This document shows positions 6,249-8,320 of a stretch of DNA of 8,320 nt, in pieces. Positions within the stretch are counted from its first letter, which is position 1; the number at the start of each line of letters is the position of its first letter. The translations under genes and the position numbers were made by a program. Location: contig DEIW01000091.1 in assembly GCA_002352705.1 (NCBI GenBank), forward strand, positions 1 to 8,320, given 5' to 3'. A model generated the notes under the pieces. The model was given only the letters and a program-made list of their open reading frames with translations, was not told where the DNA came from and searched no databases. The DNA comes from Bacteroidales bacterium UBA2764. GTDB lineage: Bacteria; Bacteroidota; Bacteroidia; Bacteroidales; Paludibacteraceae.

Positions 6249-8320
6249 AGCGCGCAGCGCCTTAATAGCTTCTTCGATGGAAGCAATTCGGCTCTCTGCG
6301 TCGGCTTTCTTCTTGCGCTCCAGCTCTACGATCTCCGGTTTGGCGTTGGCTACGAAACGCTCGTTGGAGAGTTTGGCCATGACGCCTTTGAGGAAGCCTT
6401 GCTGGTGTGCGAGGTCTGCCTCCAGTTTCTTGAGTTCCTCGTCCACGTTGATGAACGCATCCATGGGGATAGCATATTCGACTGTTCCTACAAGGAAAGT
6501 CGATTTGTTATTTGACATTTGAGATTTGTCATTTGCGATTGCTACGTTAGCCAATTTTTCAAGAAGCGAGGCGTACTCGTAGGTATCTGCGCCTTCGAAA
6601 TAGAGCGTCAGTTTCTCTTTTTGCGGAATGTTCTTCGACGCACGCACATTACGTACGCCGGAGACAATCTCCTTGAGGGTCTCAATATCGCCAAGGATAG
6701 CTTCACCCTCTCCCTTGAGGGGAGAGTTGGAGAGGGGTTGGTACATGATACTCTCGCCCTCTTTGCGCTTATAGAGCTCGTGCCAGAGTTCCTCGGTGAT
6801 GAACGGCATGAAGGGGTGGAGTAGTTTCAATAGACGGTCGAAGAACGCAAGGGTCGCTTCGTAGGTTGTGCTGTCGATGGGCTGTTGGTAAGCCGGTTTG
6901 ATCATCTCCAGATACCAGCCGCTGAACTCGTCGGTGTAGAGCTTGTAAATCGCCATGAGGGCTTCGGAGAGACGATACTTGCTGAAGAGGTCAGCCACCT
7001 CGGCTTCTGTTTCGCCAAGCTTGGCATCGAACCAATCGATGGCTTGCCGGCTTTCGACTTTTGACTTTTGACTTTCGACTACTTCCCAGCCTTTGATGAG
7101 ACGGAAGCAGTTCCAAATCTTGTTGCAGAAATTACGTCCTTGCTCGCAGAGCGAGTCATCGTACAAAATATCGTTACCGGCAGGTGCCGAGAGCAGAATA
7201 CCCATACGCACACCGTCGGCGCCGAAACGCTCGATGAGGTCCAGCGGGTCAGGACTGTTACCTAAGCTCTTACTCATCTTACGGCCGAGTTTGTCGCGCA
7301 CGATGCCGGTGAAATACACGTGCTTGAACGGCATCTTGCCCACATACTCGTAGCCCGCCATGATCATACGTGCCACCCAGAAGAAGATGATATCCGGTCC
7401 GGTTACAAGGTCGGCAGTGGGGTAGTAATAGTTGATCTCTTTGTTGTCAGGATGCTCAATGCCGTCGAACAAGGAAATCGGCCATAACCATGAGCTAAAC
7501 CAGGTATCCAAGGCTCCCTCATCTTGTACATAATTGCCTTCCGGCTTCGTCTCCGAAACGATGATCTTGTCGTCCGGGTAGTTCTCGAGACCGGTCTGTG
7601 CCAACAGGTCAGCATCATAATATGCAGGGATGCGGTGACCCCACCAGAGTTGGCGGCTGATACACCAGTCTTTGATATTCTCCAGCCAGTTACGGTACGT
7701 GTTCTTGTATTTGGCAGGGTAGAAAACGATGTCATCGTTCATTACCGGCGGCAGGGCAATGTCGGCAAAATGCTGCATCTTAACGAACCATTGCAGACTC
7801 AGTCGCGGCTCAATAGGCACGTTCGTACGCTCGGAGTAACCCACTTTATTGTCGTAGTCTTCGATTTTCTCCACGAGACCGAGCGCCTGCAGGTCTTCCA
7901 CGATCTGCTTGCGGCAGTCGAAACGGTCCATGCCGTGGTACTTGCGTACGTTCGGCTGCAACTCTTCCTCTACCGTGTCCATATTCAGATGGGCGTCCGG
8001 CGTGAAGATGTCGATGGTCTTGAGGTTGTATTTCTGTCCGAGGGCGTAGTCGTTCACGTCGTGCGCCGGCGTCACTTTGAGGCAACCGGTACCGAAACCG
8101 ATCTCCACGTATCTGTCCTCAATGATAGGAATCACACGTCCTACGCCCGGCACAATTACGTGCTTGCCCTTGAGCCACTGGTTCTTCTCCTCTTTGGGGT
8201 TGATACAAACGGCGATATCGCCGAAAATGGTCTCCGGACGGGTGGTGGCTACTACACAGTAATAGCCCTTTTCATCTTTATATACGCCCTCCGGCAATTC
8301 TCCCTCCCTTGAGGGGAGGG
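6246..8320 (-). CDS. valS: Valyl-tRNA synthetase (class I), N-terminus outside the window
   Basis: ValS charges tRNA-Val and hydrolyses mischarged Thr-tRNA-Val. The reading frame is open to the right edge, so residues are counted here from the TTG codon at 8295-8297, which is not the true start; about 200 N-terminal residues with the HIGH motif lie beyond. Visible are the editing domain (ATTRPET 18-24; TPAHDVNDYALG 76-87), the returning catalytic core (WCISRQLWWGHRIP 211-224; ALDTWFSSWLWP 262-273; ADLVTGPDIIFFWVARM 295-311), KMSKS (340-344), the anticodon-binding helical domain (about 385-560) and the C-terminal coiled coil (about 615-683, INVDEELKKLE onward) that marks ValS. Four repeat elements are embedded in frame: residues 406-418, 522-532, 589-599, and one at the window edge just before the editing domain. 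Each lies between conserved blocks, so the enzyme is probably functional. It ends 29 bases before uvrA, in a heptamer array that supplies its stop codon. Confidence 0.97.
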   Translation of the reverse strand, partial: LPSREGELPEGVYKDEKGYYCVVATTRPETIFGDIAVCINPKEEKNQWLKGKHVIVPGVGRVIPIIEDRYVEIGFGTGCLKVTPAHDVNDYALGQKYNLKTIDIFTPDAHLNMDTVEEELQPNVRKYHGMDRFDCRKQIVEDLQALGLVEKIEDYDNKVGYSERTNVPIEPRLSLQWFVKMQHFADIALPPVMNDDIVFYPAKYKNTYRNWLENIKDWCISRQLWWGHRIPAYYDADLLAQTGLENYPDDKIIVSETKPEGNYVQDEGALDTWFSSWLWPISLFDGIEHPDNKEINYYYPTADLVTGPDIIFFWVARMIMAGYEYVGKMPFKHVYFTGIVRDKLGRKMSKSLGNSPDPLDLIERFGADGVRMGILLSAPAGNDILYDDSLCEQGRNFCNKIWNCFRLIKGWEVVESQKSKVESRQAIDWFDAKLGETEAEVADLFSKYRLSEALMAIYKLYTDEFSGWYLEMIKPAYQQPIDSTTYEATLAFFDRLLKLLHPFMPFITEELWHELYKRKEGESIMYQPLSNSPLKGEGEAILGDIETLKEIVSGVRNVRASKNIPQKEKLTLYFEGADTYEYASLLEKLANVAIANDKSQMSNNKSTFLVGTVEYAIPMDAFINVDEELKKLEADLAHQQGFLKGVMAKLSNERFVANAKPEIVELERKKKADAESRIASIEEAIKALRA
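6502..6540. repeat. 7-base tandem array (NatttgN) inside valS
   Basis: Five consecutive heptamers keep the core atttg: gatttgt (6502-6508), tatttga (6509-6515), catttga (6516-6522), gatttgt (6523-6529) and catttgc (6530-6536), then gatt. They encode AIANDKSQMSNNKS (residues 586-599, minus strand). The conserved FLVGTVEYAIP strand follows directly, so the array fills the loop before it. Some units hold a TGA on the sense strand, but out of frame. Confidence 0.85.
6703..6740. repeat. Palindromic repeat element inside valS (copy 1)
   Basis: Bases 6708-6714 (ctctccc) and 6720-6726 (gggagag) are a perfect 7-base inverted repeat around the loop ttgag. Related purine-rich text (ggagagttggagagg) follows to about 6740. 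It encodes QPLSNSPLKGEGEA (520-533), a loop between GESIMY and the following helix. A near-identical hairpin lies at 8302-8320. It is inside an open frame and has no T tract, so it is not called a terminator. Confidence 0.7.
7051..7080. repeat. 7-base tandem array (ctttYga) inside valS
   Basis: Four heptamers, ctttcga (7051-7057), cttttga (7058-7064), cttttga (7065-7071) and ctttcga (7072-7078), plus ct. On the sense strand the unit is agtcgaa or agtcaaa, free of stop codons in all three frames. It encodes VVESQKSKVESR (406-417) between the conserved RLIKGWE and AIDWFDAKL segments of the tRNA-binding helical domain. Confidence 0.88.
8302..8320. repeat. Palindromic repeat element inside valS (copy 2), cut by the window edge
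   Basis: Bases 8302-8308 (ccctccc) and 8314-8320 (gggaggg) are a perfect 7-base inverted repeat around ttgag, with the same arm and loop lengths as copy 1. Read in the valS frame it gives LPSREGE, directly before LPEGVYKDEKGYYCVVATTRPET. The frame is open, so it appears to be an in-frame insert upstream of the editing domain. It may continue beyond the window. Confidence 0.7.

Noticed and set aside
6708..6726. Hairpins at 6708-6726 and 8302-8320 considered as terminators
   Set aside because: Both are inside an open valS frame, lack a following T tract on either useful strand and share a sequence, which fits a repeat family better.
6211..7080. Heptamer arrays considered as CRISPR
   Set aside because: Units are 7 bases, directly abutting and without spacers; no cas gene is present.
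8295..8297. TTG at 8295-8297 as the valS start
   Set aside because: The frame is open through the window edge and the catalytic N-terminal domain with HIGH must lie upstream, so the gene is simply cut off by the window.
7524..8312. Long open frame on the + strand opposite valS (262 codons)
   Set aside because: It lies wholly antisense to clear ValS motifs and its translation matches no family I know; it is a shadow of codon use in valS.

Overview
The window looks like chromosomal housekeeping sequence from a member of the Bacteroidales. This rests on protein style: TsaD, UvrA and ValS all resemble the Bacteroides/Parabacteroides versions as I remember them. Other support is a TAnnTTTG-type promoter box, the absence of clear Shine-Dalgarno sites, and short tandem repeats of 7 or 9 bases of a kind I associate with this order. 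I cannot name the genus. There is no phage, IS, CRISPR, rRNA or tRNA, and no gene-free stretch as long as 300 bases.

Layout. On the + strand are tsaD (36-1118) and, 23 bases later, a small exosortase/archaeosortase-family membrane protein (1142-1711). On the - strand, read from right to left, are valS (6246-8320, N-terminus outside the window), uvrA (3538-6216, 29 bases after valS) and a CPA2-type cation:proton antiporter (1647-3518, 19 bases after uvrA). The close spacing suggests a valS-uvrA-antiporter transcription unit. The two units converge and their last genes overlap tail to tail by 65 bases, leaving no room for a terminator between them.

The genes do not form one pathway. They cover tRNA modification (t6A), tRNA charging and editing, nucleotide-excision repair, ion/proton exchange and probable C-terminal protein sorting.

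The striking feature lies beneath the gene level. At least ten short repeat elements are scattered over 8.3 kb. Most are arrays with a 7-base period (units such as agtagaa, agtcaaa, agtacaa, attgaga, caaatNN). Two have a 9-base period, and two are 19-base hairpins with a ttgag loop. Two arrays lie between genes. The rest lie in frame inside antiporter, uvrA and valS coding sequence, mostly at places I judge to be loops or linkers. Arrays whose units carry a stop codon on the sense strand in every frame are found only between genes; arrays inside genes are stop-free or kept in an open frame. In uvrA and the antiporter an array coincides with a segment that looks shortened relative to relatives. 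This suggests an active process that inserts or expands short repeats and is filtered by selection on reading frame. Supporting or refuting it needs genome-wide counting and ortholog alignment.
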